DNA of 64,000 nt from NCBI RefSeq assembly GCF_009882985.1, contig NZ_WTUZ01000022.1:1029065-1093064 (forward strand), written 5' to 3'. Every line of letters begins with the position of its first letter. Position 1 is the first letter of the stretch. The notes under the pieces were generated by a model that worked only from the letters and a program-made list of their open reading frames with translations, was not told the origin of the DNA and did not search any database. Shown piece after piece: positions 39,511 to 48,692 of this stretch. The DNA comes from Paenibacillus silvestris (GTDB lineage: Bacteria; Bacillota; Bacilli; Paenibacillales; NBRC-103111). A program made the translations under genes and the position numbers.

Positions 39511-40392
39511 TTGCCTATCAAACAGTCAAAGTGGTTTAAACTTGCACCATATCTGTTCATTAGTCCTTTTTTTATTCACTTTGCCGTGTTTAACTTATAT
39601 CCCACTCTGTACGGGTTCTGGCTCAGCTTATACCAAGGCGTCAGCAAGCTGACCTACGCAGGATTCAAAAATTACTCACTTGTTATGAATGATGACGTTT
39701 TTTGGAAATCGATGTGGAACGGGTTGAAAGCAACAGGGGGCAGTGTCTTTATCATCTTGCCCATTGCGCTAATGGTAGCTTTGCTAATTAACCAGCCTTT
39801 CATAGAAAAGAAGAAGGGGTGGTTTGCAACCTTCTTTTTTACACCGAATATTACATCGGCTGTTGCGGTAGCCATCATTTTCGGATTCATCTTCAACAGA
39901 TCATTCGGCATTTTAAATACGGTGCTTGCTTTTGTCGGCATCGAACCGATCGGTTGGTTGGAGAATCCAAGGTGGACGCTTCCTTCATTAATCATTTTAT
40001 TGACATGGAGATATTTGGGGATTAATATCCTTTATTTTATGGCAGGACTTCAAAACATCCCTAAGGAGCTTACCGAAGCGGCCAAAATAGATGGGGCAAA
40101 CGCGGTCCAAAGGCTGTGGTTTGTGACTTTACCGTTGCTGAAACCTATCATGACTTTTATCGTCTTTCAGGCGATTATCGGCTCATTCACCATGTTTGCC
40201 GAGCCGTTCGTGCTTGCCGGACCCGGCCAATCAGGACCTGAGCAATCGCTGCTATTCCCGACGATGTACATCTACCAGCAAGCTTTCCGGTTACAAAACT
40301 TCGGGTATTCATCAGCTGTGGGTTATGTGTTTACTGTCATCCTACTGATCGTAGGAATTATTCAAATCCGGTTGTTTCAGGATAAGAAGTAA
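39511..40392 (+). CDS. Carbohydrate ABC transporter permease (MalF/UgpA type)
   Basis: This 293-residue protein has six TM segments with the CUT1 family pattern: LAPYLFISPFFIHFAVFNLYP at the start and the EAA loop ELTEAAKIDGANAVQRLWFVTLPLLKP, which contacts the ATPase. TTG 39511 follows GGAGG. It pairs with the permease at 40407. No ATPase gene is nearby, so a shared MsmX-type ATPase is expected. Confidence 0.92.
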   Translation: MPIKQSKWFKLAPYLFISPFFIHFAVFNLYPTLYGFWLSLYQGVSKLTYAGFKNYSLVMNDDVFWKSMWNGLKATGGSVFIILPIALMVALLINQPFIEKKKGWFATFFFTPNITSAVAVAIIFGFIFNRSFGILNTVLAFVGIEPIGWLENPRWTLPSLIILLTWRYLGINILYFMAGLQNIPKELTEAAKIDGANAVQRLWFVTLPLLKPIMTFIVFQAIIGSFTMFAEPFVLAGPGQSGPEQSLLFPTMYIYQQAFRLQNFGYSSAVGYVFTVILLIVGIIQIRLFQDKK

Positions 40393-40406
40393 AGGGGGAA
40401 TCCATA

Positions 40407-41234
40407 ATGACAGCAAACCGAATTCATCGTATAGCTGTATATGCTGCTTTGTTTTTTTTGAGCCTATTATTCAGTCTCCCTTTTCTTTATATGGTAGGAG
40501 TATCATTCAAAACTTATGATGACATTGTAGCCTCTCCCTTAAATCCGATCCCGCTGCATCCAACTTTGGACAACTTTATCTTGCTGTTTGAGAAGATACC
40601 GTTCTGGACACAATTTTTCAACGGAGTTTTTATTGCAGTTGCTGTTTCTTTGCTCTCTATGATCGGGAATGCCTTGGTTGCTTATGGCTTTTCACGGTAT
40701 GATTTTAAAGGGAAAAATGTGCTGTTCACCGTTGTGATTGCAACTATTCTGATTCCTTCGCAGATGACGCTGGTTCCGAGTTTCATTATGTTCAAACAGT
40801 GGGGCTGGTTGGATACGTTCTTTCCTTTGATACTTCCGGGAGCCATATCGGCCATTAACATTTTCTTGATACGCCAAGTGATGACAGCGATACCCAAGGA
40901 GCTGTATGAAAGCGCACGGGTTGATGGTTGTACGGAATGGCGGACGTTTCTGAGCATTGCAGTTCCTTTGTCCATGAGCAGCATCGGAATTGTGGGTCTT
41001 CTCAACTTTATGAACTCGTGGAATGACTACTTAAGTCCATTGATATTTCTTACCTCCGAGCACAAAATGACACTATCTGTAGGTATATCGACGATGAATA
41101 ATCCCTATAAGGAGGACTATGCTACGCCGATTACAGGAGCGTTTCTGATGGCGGTTCCGGTTTTAATTCTTCTAAGTGTGGTGGGAAGGAAGTATTTTAT
41201 CAGTGGAGTTGCGTCAGGAGCAGTAAAAGGATAA
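40407..41234 (+). CDS. Carbohydrate ABC transporter permease (MalG/UgpE type)
   Basis: This 275-residue protein has six TM segments, with LLFSLPFLYMVGVSFKT near the N-terminus, the EAA loop ELYESARVDGCTEWRTFLSIAVPLS and a C-terminus ending YFISGVASGAVKG, all typical of CUT1 second permeases. It starts 14 bp after the first permease gene and ends at a terminator shared with the convergent AraC gene. Confidence 0.92.
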   Translation: MTANRIHRIAVYAALFFLSLLFSLPFLYMVGVSFKTYDDIVASPLNPIPLHPTLDNFILLFEKIPFWTQFFNGVFIAVAVSLLSMIGNALVAYGFSRYDFKGKNVLFTVVIATILIPSQMTLVPSFIMFKQWGWLDTFFPLILPGAISAINIFLIRQVMTAIPKELYESARVDGCTEWRTFLSIAVPLSMSSIGIVGLLNFMNSWNDYLSPLIFLTSEHKMTLSVGISTMNNPYKEDYATPITGAFLMAVPVLILLSVVGRKYFISGVASGAVKG

Positions 41235-41240
41235 TTGACA

Positions 41241-41276
41241 AAGCCCGGTACTACGCTTAGTAAGCGTGCCGGGCTT
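41241..41276. terminator. Terminator between convergent genes
   Basis: AAGCCCGG / CCGGGCTT with an inner CGCTT / AAGCG stem lies between the permease operon (plus) and an AraC gene (minus). Confidence 0.85.
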
Positions 41277-41296
41277 CTCCCAATCCTGCGTAGGAA

Positions 41297-42157
41297 TTAA
41301 TCCTGAACAGGAATGGTGGGAATATTCGCTCCAGAGAGATAGGGCTTGTTGTAGTGTTCCTTACGAATTTCACTAGGTGTTAGGCCCGTATGGCGTTTGA
41401 TGGTGCGTGCAAAATGGTACGAGGTTTTAAAACCCGATTGTTCGGCCACTTCACCAATATTCAAGCCTGTGCTGCGTAGTAATTCCAACCCCTTTTTTAC
41501 CCGGTACTGCCATAAGTATTGTATCGGTGTAACCCCTTCATCACGCTGGAACAGCCGTATCATATGCTCGGGCGTTTTTCCAGTAATTTGGGATAAATCC
41601 TTAAGATTTAGGTCTTCGCCAAATCTCTCGTGTATGGTTTCCACGGCAAGGAGAACGGCCGGATGTTTCAAGTGATTCAGTCCCAAATGCAAGTACTCCG
41701 TCACATACAGCCACAAAGCAGAACGGCCCAGCGCTTTTACTACTTCTTCCCCCGTAGAGCATCCATCGTTTTGCAAAGATATCAGCATATTCGTCAATTG
41801 ATTCAGTCGCGTCGTCAATGGGATATAGAGCGGTAGCGACTCGAAATAAGCCGCAGCATCCGGCAAAAGCGGTTCGACAGCCACAGCAATCCAGCGGTGC
41901 CATGTGTCACGTTTCTCATTGAAATGAAACATCTCCTCATGTCCCGGTTTGAGCAGGGCAATACTCTCTGGAGGGACAGAGAAGGGGACGCCGTCAATTT
42001 CTACGATCATGGAGCCGCTATGTACCAGGACAAGCTGCAGATCCATCTGAATGCGGGGACCGTATTTCCCACCGGGGCCATAGACCACGGTACCTGCGTA
42101 GGTATTCGTTACAACAAAAGAAGGTGGAATGACTTCCACCTTGGATGTTATTTCCAT
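41297..42157 (-). CDS. AraC-family transcriptional regulator
   Basis: This 286-residue protein has an N-terminal cupin-like sensor (QLVLVHSGSMIVEIDGVPF, ALLKPGHEEMF) and a C-terminal AraC domain (LNLKDLSQITGKTPEHMIRL, GEVAEQSGFKTSYHFARTIK, TGLTPSEIR). It lies 36 bp downstream of the second PhyH gene on the same strand, so the two are probably co-transcribed, and it may control that gene and the neighbouring importer. ATG 42157 follows AAGGAT. Confidence 0.9.
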   Translation of the reverse strand: MEITSKVEVIPPSFVVTNTYAGTVVYGPGGKYGPRIQMDLQLVLVHSGSMIVEIDGVPFSVPPESIALLKPGHEEMFHFNEKRDTWHRWIAVAVEPLLPDAAAYFESLPLYIPLTTRLNQLTNMLISLQNDGCSTGEEVVKALGRSALWLYVTEYLHLGLNHLKHPAVLLAVETIHERFGEDLNLKDLSQITGKTPEHMIRLFQRDEGVTPIQYLWQYRVKKGLELLRSTGLNIGEVAEQSGFKTSYHFARTIKRHTGLTPSEIRKEHYNKPYLSGANIPTIPVQD

Positions 42158-42193
42158 TCGATCCTTCCATCCTCTCGGACAGCTTTTCTTTCA

Positions 42194-42952
42194 TTATACA
42201 AGAGGGATTTTCTTTTTTAAATCTTCTCTCTCAATGGTTGAGTCATGGCGGATGTAGTGGCATACATAGGAACGTCGCCAGCGGTTGGAACGGTTTCGTG
42301 TAGAAGAGTGTATAAGGTTGCTGTCAAAAATCAAGACATCCCCTTTATCCAAAATAACCGGAATCTCTTTGCTTAAATCGATGCCCTCCACCTCATGGGT
42401 CCAAGCTTCATGTTCCTGCAAATTTTTCACATCGCCGTGGGGCAGAACTCCGAGTTTCTGCGAGCCGGGGATGACATACAGGCAACCGTTTTCTTCATTT
42501 GTATATTCCATGGCAACCCATGCGGCGGTCAACGTATTCGGGTCATTCTTAATATAGTAATAGTCTTGATGCGCAGCTTGCCCTGGAGAGCCGGGTTCTT
42601 TGTAAAAGTACATGCTTTGGACGCCTGTGGCTTCATCACCCAGAACTTGGGCCAGCGCGCCGCGTACAACCGGCAATTTCATCATCTGCAAGGAAAAGCC
42701 ATCATGCAGGTGTGGATTGAATAACCGGAGGGAAAAGCGGTCCTTGTCATCCACCACGGATCCGCCCTTTCTTGGTCTTGCCCATTCAGGCATAGAATCC
42801 GAAGAGCGGATAGCATGAATATGCGAATTAAAGGCATCGATCAGATCATCGCTGCAGCCTTTTTTTATAATGAGATATCCGTCTTGATGGTACTGCTTGA
42901 TCTGTTCCGGTGTTAGGGGATTAACTCTCTCTGATTGAACTTGAATATTCAT
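42194..42952 (-). CDS. Phytanoyl-CoA dioxygenase (PhyH) family protein (second)
   Basis: This 252-residue Fe(II)/2-oxoglutarate dioxygenase has His128-x-Asp130 in AAHQDYYYIKN, distal His215 in NLIHSSTRNRS and Arg226/227 in NRWRRSYVCHYI. NGCLYVIPGSQKLG is shared with many PhyH proteins. It is a different subgroup from the one at 36133 (ectoine-hydroxylase/small-molecule type); identity between them is limited to motifs. ATG 42952 follows GGAGG. It precedes an AraC gene on the same strand; the substrate is unknown. Confidence 0.88.
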   Translation of the reverse strand: MNIQVQSERVNPLTPEQIKQYHQDGYLIIKKGCSDDLIDAFNSHIHAIRSSDSMPEWARPRKGGSVVDDKDRFSLRLFNPHLHDGFSLQMMKLPVVRGALAQVLGDEATGVQSMYFYKEPGSPGQAAHQDYYYIKNDPNTLTAAWVAMEYTNEENGCLYVIPGSQKLGVLPHGDVKNLQEHEAWTHEVEGIDLSKEIPVILDKGDVLIFDSNLIHSSTRNRSNRWRRSYVCHYIRHDSTIEREDLKKKIPLV

Positions 42953-43161
42953 AAAAAAGCCTCCTTTGTTCGTATAAACGGATGTGTAATTCCTTTATAT
43001 CTATAATAGTAGATGATTTAAAAGGGGAATAAAATGCACATGAGTCAAAAAAAATGTATCTGAAATTGATAATTTTCTCTAGAATAGTAGAGAGAGATGT
43101 ACCATACGGAATCAACATTATTCTTTCAAGGTGAATGGAACTAAAAAATGAGGGAGCAACT

Positions 43162-43941
43162 ATGTCCAAACTAAAAAAAATCATGATTCTGATATTTCTT
43201 TTAACGGTAGGTCAAGGAACCGCAATGGCAGAGGAAAATTCTATTACAGTTTTCTATAACAGCGAGCAACTGAATTTCGAACAACCACCGTACATTAGTA
43301 ATGGGAATACTCTCGTTCCTATGAGATCAATTTTTGAAAAATTAGACTATCAAGTTTCATGGGATGAAAAAGACCAATCCGTAAGAGCGACTAAAGGGGA
43401 AAGCGTGATATTTCTTAAGATTGGAAGCTTTTTGGGTAGTGCAAATAACATTGAAAATCTTATTGAATCTCCACAATTAAGGAACGGTACAACGTTTGTC
43501 CCATTAAGATTTATTTCTTTAGCCTCAGGCATGCAAGTTGATTGGGACGAAGATAGTCAACAAATTCACATTCACCCATTTGAGAATGATACGACAGAGA
43601 GTAAGCTTCATAGATTGCTTGATACCTATGCGACATCCTATAGTATGACTGAGTTTGCTTTAGCTCTTACCAAGGATGCTTATGGAATAAAAAATGATGG
43701 TTACGAAGATGAGATGATAAAGATTAATCCGAATAATCAAGAAGCAGAGATAACATTTCGTGCAAAGTTTTCATTATCAAAAGTTAGAGTCGTACGAAAG
43801 TCGGACTTAAGCGAGGCCTCACCGCCGACTTCATTAGAATATGTCTTAGAAATAACTCAGAAATGTATGTGTGTTGATGGGCAATGGTATATCTCTGATA
43901 ATTTAGCGAATCGTCAGTATAGAGTAATATCAGATGTCTAA
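43162..43941 (+). CDS. Secreted protein with copper-amine-oxidase N-terminal-like (stalk) domain
   Basis: This 259-residue protein has a signal peptide (IMILIFLLTVGQGTAMAEEN) and one stalk domain of the type found in copper amine oxidases and many Paenibacillus surface proteins: YISNGNTLVPMRSIFEKLDYQVSWDE and RNGTTFVPLRFISLASGM. The remaining 110 residues are unrecognised and contain a KCMCVDGQWYISDN segment. It probably acts in the cell wall or outside the cell. ATG 43162 follows AGGGAG; an upstream in-frame ATG at 43135 would precede the signal peptide with nine more residues. It stands alone among catabolic genes with no obvious functional link. Confidence 0.8.
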   Translation: MSKLKKIMILIFLLTVGQGTAMAEENSITVFYNSEQLNFEQPPYISNGNTLVPMRSIFEKLDYQVSWDEKDQSVRATKGESVIFLKIGSFLGSANNIENLIESPQLRNGTTFVPLRFISLASGMQVDWDEDSQQIHIHPFENDTTESKLHRLLDTYATSYSMTEFALALTKDAYGIKNDGYEDEMIKINPNNQEAEITFRAKFSLSKVRVVRKSDLSEASPPTSLEYVLEITQKCMCVDGQWYISDNLANRQYRVISDV

Positions 43942-44033
43942 GCCGAAATTTACAAGATAGAAAAGTTTCTAGTAGAAGTCCGAGTGAATCATGATAAGAT
44001 GAGAATAGGAAAATAAGGAGGCGCTTTCATTTG

Positions 44034-45263
44034 ATGTTGGATGCTGAATGGACTATTCAGGAAGTCAGAATCATCGAGATAGCCGATCATAACCTGCAAA
44101 ATGAGCAGAAGTACGTGGAAATTGTTTGCTATGGAGGATTAAAGGGCCATGCCGGGCCTTTGGACGGGCAGTATCAGTTTCTAGCCGTCAAAAACCGGCT
44201 TCATGTATTTAACAAATTTCTTGCGAAACGCGATATTTTTGATCCCGAAATCGAGTTTGCTTCCCTGTGGGACACTGTCTATCCGGCACATCCGTTATCC
44301 TCGTATGAGCAGGGAAAAGATCCACTAAACGGTGACAATATTTGGCGTTCGCACCGGACGTCCAGACATTCCGCAACAGGGGAAATCATTACGGCTTTCA
44401 GCGCAATCGATATTGCCATATGGGATTTGCGGGGCAAGGCAAGCGCAATGCCTGTAAACCAGCTGCTGCATGGCGGACGCACCGAACTTGAGGCTTACGT
44501 CAGCTGCATGGGCAGCAAGACCCCGCAAGAAGCAGTAGAAAAGGCGACCTATTGGTATGACAAAGGCTTCAAGCGGCATAAATGCTTCCTTCCCCACAGA
44601 CCGGTAGAAGCTGCAGGAGTCAGGAACAATCTTCATATCATCGAAAGGCTTCACCAAACTTTACCGCAGGACGCGCAGGTGATGTATGACTTGAGCCGAT
44701 TAAGCGATCAGCTAGATGATCCATCCACTAGGAGCCAAAGGCTGTCTTGGCTTAATGAGCAGGTCAAGGAAATGCTGAACTATCGTCCAGTTTGGATCGA
44801 AGAGCCTGTGTCCCCAGATGACATTGAAGGGTACGCGATGATCAAACAAGCGAGTCCAGAGGCAGTGCTGGCCGGCGGGGAGCATCTTTATACCCGGTGG
44901 AGCTTGAAGCCGTATCTTGATAAAGGACTACTGGATTATGTGCAATGCGATCCGGAATGGTGCGGCGGCATCTCCGAATCGATCGCTATTTGCAAGATGG
45001 TTGAAACATCTTACCCAAATGTAAGAGTAGTTCCGCACGGTCATATGGTTTTGGCAGCATCGCAAATTGTCGCAGCTCAGTCCGAATCCTTATCTCCGTT
45101 TACTGAATATTTATATCAGGTCATTCCCGATCGAAATCGTTATTTTACCTATGCACCAGAGCCGGTAAACGGGATCCTGATCGTGCCGCAAGACCCAGGC
45201 GTAGGGCCGGCGCTTGACGATTCAAAATATAAGATCATTCGCATACATAAGGATGAAGAATAA
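44034..45263 (+). CDS. Mandelate racemase/muconate-lactonizing (enolase superfamily) enzyme
   Basis: This 409-residue protein has the enolase-superfamily capping domain and barrel: DIAIWDLRGKASAMPVNQLL, the region PVWIEEPVSPDD with the second metal Glu, LAGGEHLYTRW with the third acid and CDPEWCGGISES, and VVPHGHMV with a candidate catalytic His. The first metal ligand is probably the Asp of VMYDLSRLSDQ, where the usual D-x-N is changed. The family includes sugar-acid dehydratases (galactarate, gluconate) and racemases. It is flanked by sugar importers, so a sugar acid is the best guess. ATG 44034 is 12 nt and TTG 44031 9 nt from GGAGG; both are possible. Confidence 0.85.
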   Translation: MLDAEWTIQEVRIIEIADHNLQNEQKYVEIVCYGGLKGHAGPLDGQYQFLAVKNRLHVFNKFLAKRDIFDPEIEFASLWDTVYPAHPLSSYEQGKDPLNGDNIWRSHRTSRHSATGEIITAFSAIDIAIWDLRGKASAMPVNQLLHGGRTELEAYVSCMGSKTPQEAVEKATYWYDKGFKRHKCFLPHRPVEAAGVRNNLHIIERLHQTLPQDAQVMYDLSRLSDQLDDPSTRSQRLSWLNEQVKEMLNYRPVWIEEPVSPDDIEGYAMIKQASPEAVLAGGEHLYTRWSLKPYLDKGLLDYVQCDPEWCGGISESIAICKMVETSYPNVRVVPHGHMVLAASQIVAAQSESLSPFTEYLYQVIPDRNRYFTYAPEPVNGILIVPQDPGVGPALDDSKYKIIRIHKDEE

Positions 45264-45275
45264 GAGCAGCGGCTG

Positions 45276-45299
45276 AACTCGGACTTATGTCCGAGTTTC
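45276..45299 (+). terminator. Rho-independent terminator
   Basis: AACTCGGAC / GTCCGAGTT with loop TTAT, followed by TCTCTC; ends the enolase-superfamily gene. Confidence 0.7.
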
Positions 45300-45448
45300 T
45301 CTCATTTTACTCAGTTAGGCAACGATAGGAATTTTTCCCGAAAAAATAAGGATGTTCATACAAGTTCGCAATAAATATGAACATTAACCTATGATACAAT
45401 GAAGTTGTACGTACCTTAATTTTCTCAGGTGGAAGGGAGTTTATGACC

Positions 45449-46831
45449 ATGAACCTTAAACCAGTCATGATTCTGACTGCAAGCGTTCTGACAATGTTCC
45501 TTTTCGAAACCGCATGTTCCTCGGATGAGCACCTGGCTGATAAGAATGAAACGACGGCTGCTCGTAATAAGGTGAAAATTGATATTTGGCATTGGACAGC
45601 AGAGCCCGGAATGAAACCGGCATTTGAAGCGTTTAATAAATCGCAGGCCAATATTGAAGCCATCTTCCATCAGTTTCCCAGCACCTCGAACATTTCATCC
45701 CAAATTAATTCCTTTCTTATTTCCGGAGAATCCATTGATGTAACCGCCCAGTTTAGTCCAGATGATCTTAGGGAGAGAGTGAAAAACAACTTGTATTTGC
45801 CGCTCGACGATTTTCTGGAAGAAAACCATATCGATTATGAACAAACCTTCGGCAAAGCTATAAACGATTTAACCAAAATCAATGGGCATTATTACAGTGT
45901 TCCTTACGGGGTCAATAAATTTGCCGTGTTTTATAATAAACAATTGTTCGATGAAGCGCATGTCCCTTACCCTAAAGCGGATTGGACGTGGCAGGATTTT
46001 ATGGAAACCGCGAGGCTTTTGACGAAAGGGGAGGGCCCGGACAAAGTATATGGCTCCGTCATCTATCCGCTCGATAATAACATCGGCTGGAGCACGTTAG
46101 CCATTCAGACACTTGGCTTAAACGGCATGTACAAGAACGATCATGAGACGAATTTTGATCATCCCAGCTACAGGCAAAGCCTTCAGTTATTTATCGATAT
46201 GCAGAATAGAGATCAATCCATTATGCCACTCACCGAATTTCCAGCGCAAAAGCTGGACATAGGGACGAATCGGACCAGCTTGTTTTTCAAAGGGAAATTC
46301 GCGATGTTTATTGAGCCTATTTATAATATTTGGAGAAGCCGTCTTCCTGAATATAGACATGATTTCCAAATGGGGGTCGTACAGATGCCAAGAATTGACG
46401 CTAATGCTCCTACAGTTTCCCCAATTACCTTCAGTGACATGAGTATTCCGAGAAACAGCAAACATCCGAAGGAAGCGTTTGAGTTCATTCAATTTTATTG
46501 TTTGACCCGTCCTGATGAGACGGTGGCTCCGAAAGGAATGATGCCTGCGGCTGCACTCTCTGACCCCAAAGTCATCCAATCAGTCAATCAGTTGATTTAC
46601 AGTGCGCCCGGGGTTGATGAGCGAGAAGCCAAGCAAGTGTTTGAAGATCCGAATACGCGGTATGTGACTCCAGAGACAACCATTACGGTCGCCAAGAAGG
46701 AAATATTGCAGGTGGTCAGCGAAGATGTCACCAAGGCATTCCTCGGGGAATGGAGTGTGGATGAGGCATTAAAGGATATGAAACAGAGATCCGACGCATG
46801 GATTGCTTCCAAAAATCATCAGCAAAACTAG
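45449..46831 (+). CDS. Family 1 solute-binding lipoprotein without permeases (possible sensor partner)
   Basis: This roughly 460-residue lipoprotein has lipobox Cys23 (LFETACSS) and the two-lobed fold: VKIDIWHWTAEPGMKPAFEAF, YYSVPYGVNKFAVFYNKQLFDEA, ADWTWQDFMETARLL, ISDM-like PITFSDMSIPRNSKHPKEAF. It is paralogous to the protein at 50530 (shared pattern W-T/MKP-FEAF, DWTWxDx, YNK). No permease gene follows it; the next genes are a YesM-type kinase and a YesN-type regulator, so it may present ligand to the kinase. ATG 45449 is 9 nt from GGGAG; ATG 45443 is only 3 nt away. Confidence 0.88.
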   Translation: MNLKPVMILTASVLTMFLFETACSSDEHLADKNETTAARNKVKIDIWHWTAEPGMKPAFEAFNKSQANIEAIFHQFPSTSNISSQINSFLISGESIDVTAQFSPDDLRERVKNNLYLPLDDFLEENHIDYEQTFGKAINDLTKINGHYYSVPYGVNKFAVFYNKQLFDEAHVPYPKADWTWQDFMETARLLTKGEGPDKVYGSVIYPLDNNIGWSTLAIQTLGLNGMYKNDHETNFDHPSYRQSLQLFIDMQNRDQSIMPLTEFPAQKLDIGTNRTSLFFKGKFAMFIEPIYNIWRSRLPEYRHDFQMGVVQMPRIDANAPTVSPITFSDMSIPRNSKHPKEAFEFIQFYCLTRPDETVAPKGMMPAAALSDPKVIQSVNQLIYSAPGVDEREAKQVFEDPNTRYVTPETTITVAKKEILQVVSEDVTKAFLGEWSVDEALKDMKQRSDAWIASKNHQQN

Positions 46832-46883
46832 CTTGTTATGAATGCGCTATCATACTCTACTTTGCAGAAATTCGGTGATTCGA

Positions 46884-48692
46884 ATGAAATTAATAGATTG
46901 GTTAGGGATAAGAAGCAGCATCCATCGTAAAATTTTTATCGCCTTTATGTTGGTTATGTTATTGCCAACGACGTTAATTAGTGTAAGCACCTATTATTTC
47001 TCCATCGACTTACTGAAGCGCAAAGTCAGCGAGTCCTTTCTGGATAATCTTGCTTACAACAAGAACATCATCGGTATGGAGTTTAAGCAATTCGAACAAA
47101 TCGCTGATTATATTCTCTATAATTCGGATATTCAGAAGGTGCTTTCTCCCAGTTTCAAATCACCATCGATACAAGGTTATTATGATCTGCAAGGCGCACA
47201 GCAATCGCTCAATAATTTTACTATGCAGGCGTTTGCCGTTTCCAATGTAGCCTCCATCCAGATTTTTGGCGACAACGGCATTATTCTTTTTACTGGCGCA
47301 TCCAGTGATATTTATCCGAACGACGAGAAGTTCAAGGAAATGAGCTGGTACAAGCAAGCCGTTCAGACAGATCAGCCCCAGTTTAGATTCGGATCGTTGA
47401 ATGAAGACTCCGACGGGTTAGTTGGATCGGGGAGCGGGTACAATCCTTCGATGATCAGAACCTTTCGCAATAACGCCACATTAGAGAAGCTTGGAGTCAT
47501 CTACATCAAAATCAGAAGCGATTTGTTCGATAGCTTGTTTGAAGATAGCAATATGAAGAAAGCCGGGAAATTTGTGATTCTTGATGATAACGGGCAAATC
47601 GTGTACCATCCCGACAAAAGCATGCTGCTGAAGGCTTTTCCAGGCGTGGATAAATTGAGAGAGCAGCAGGGAGACCACGGTTCATTTATTACCCAGGATG
47701 ATCAGTTAATGGTCTATTACCACATTGAGCGCTACGGCTGGTGGCTGACGGACAGCATTCCACTCAGCGAGCTTCTGAAAGACAATAAAATTATTTTTAA
47801 TATTACGATTGCCGTTGTATTGGTTTGTTTCATATTATCTGGGGTTATTTGGTACTTTGTGGCTTCCGGCATCGTCCAACCGATCAAGAAGCTAGCCTTT
47901 GTTATGCGAAGCGTGAAAGAAGACGGATTGGCCGTTAAATCCGAATATACGGGCAAGGACGAAATTGGTCTGTTAAGCTCGAGTTTCAATTACATGATCG
48001 AGAAAATTCAAGAGCTGATCTCCAGGATGGTTGAGGAGCAAGCAAAGAAAAAGGATATGGAGTACCAGTCGCTGCAAGCTCAAATTAACCCCCATTTTCT
48101 ATATAATACGCTTAATTCCATCCGGTGGATGGCGATGATTCAAAAGGCGGACAACATTAAAGAGATGGTGGAGGCGCTCGGTCGGCTGCTCGCGAATAGT
48201 ACCAGTAAAAGCGAGGCCATGATTACCATCGAAGAGGAACTGGCTATCGTCAAGGATTACATCAAAATTCAAGAGGTCAAATACTCGGACAAATTTCATG
48301 TTGATTTTGACATCGATCCGAAACTGCTTAAGGTCAAATGCGTGAAATTTATTTTACAACCGTTTATAGAGAACGCGATTTTCCACGGGATAGAGCCTAA
48401 AAGCGGTACGGGCTGCATTCGTATTCAGTTGAAGCTGAGTGGGAATGTGGCGGAAATTACCGTGTTTGACGACGGAGTAGGGATGGATGTAGAACAAATC
48501 ATGTGCGAGGGACATGACAAGGGGAACGGTACACGCTTCAATGGCATCGGGATTAAGAATGTTGACGAACGGCTGCGGTTGACTTATGGGGATATATACG
48601 GTGTAACCATTACAAGCGTTAAGGGGCAATTTACGTCCGTAACCATCCGATTTCCTGTGGATGCCGATTTCGAGGCAGGAGGACCCAAATGA
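46884..48692 (+). CDS. YesM-type (HPK7) sensor histidine kinase
   Basis: This 602-residue kinase has TM1 (IFIAFMLVMLLPTTLISVST), an extracellular Cache-like domain of about 270 residues, TM2 (IIFNITIAVVLVCFILSGVIW), HAMP, then the LytS/YesM histidine kinase domain: AQINPHFLYNTLNSIRWMA with the phospho-His, and LQPFIENAIFHGIEP in the ATPase domain, with DDGVGMD and GIGIKNVDERLRLTYG. I start it at ATG 46884, just before the first TM; the in-frame ATG 46842 has no ribosome site and GTG 46875 is an option. It overlaps the regulator gene (ATGA) and follows a solute-binding gene. Confidence 0.9.
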   Translation: MKLIDWLGIRSSIHRKIFIAFMLVMLLPTTLISVSTYYFSIDLLKRKVSESFLDNLAYNKNIIGMEFKQFEQIADYILYNSDIQKVLSPSFKSPSIQGYYDLQGAQQSLNNFTMQAFAVSNVASIQIFGDNGIILFTGASSDIYPNDEKFKEMSWYKQAVQTDQPQFRFGSLNEDSDGLVGSGSGYNPSMIRTFRNNATLEKLGVIYIKIRSDLFDSLFEDSNMKKAGKFVILDDNGQIVYHPDKSMLLKAFPGVDKLREQQGDHGSFITQDDQLMVYYHIERYGWWLTDSIPLSELLKDNKIIFNITIAVVLVCFILSGVIWYFVASGIVQPIKKLAFVMRSVKEDGLAVKSEYTGKDEIGLLSSSFNYMIEKIQELISRMVEEQAKKKDMEYQSLQAQINPHFLYNTLNSIRWMAMIQKADNIKEMVEALGRLLANSTSKSEAMITIEEELAIVKDYIKIQEVKYSDKFHVDFDIDPKLLKVKCVKFILQPFIENAIFHGIEPKSGTGCIRIQLKLSGNVAEITVFDDGVGMDVEQIMCEGHDKGNGTRFNGIGIKNVDERLRLTYGDIYGVTITSVKGQFTSVTIRFPVDADFEAGGPK

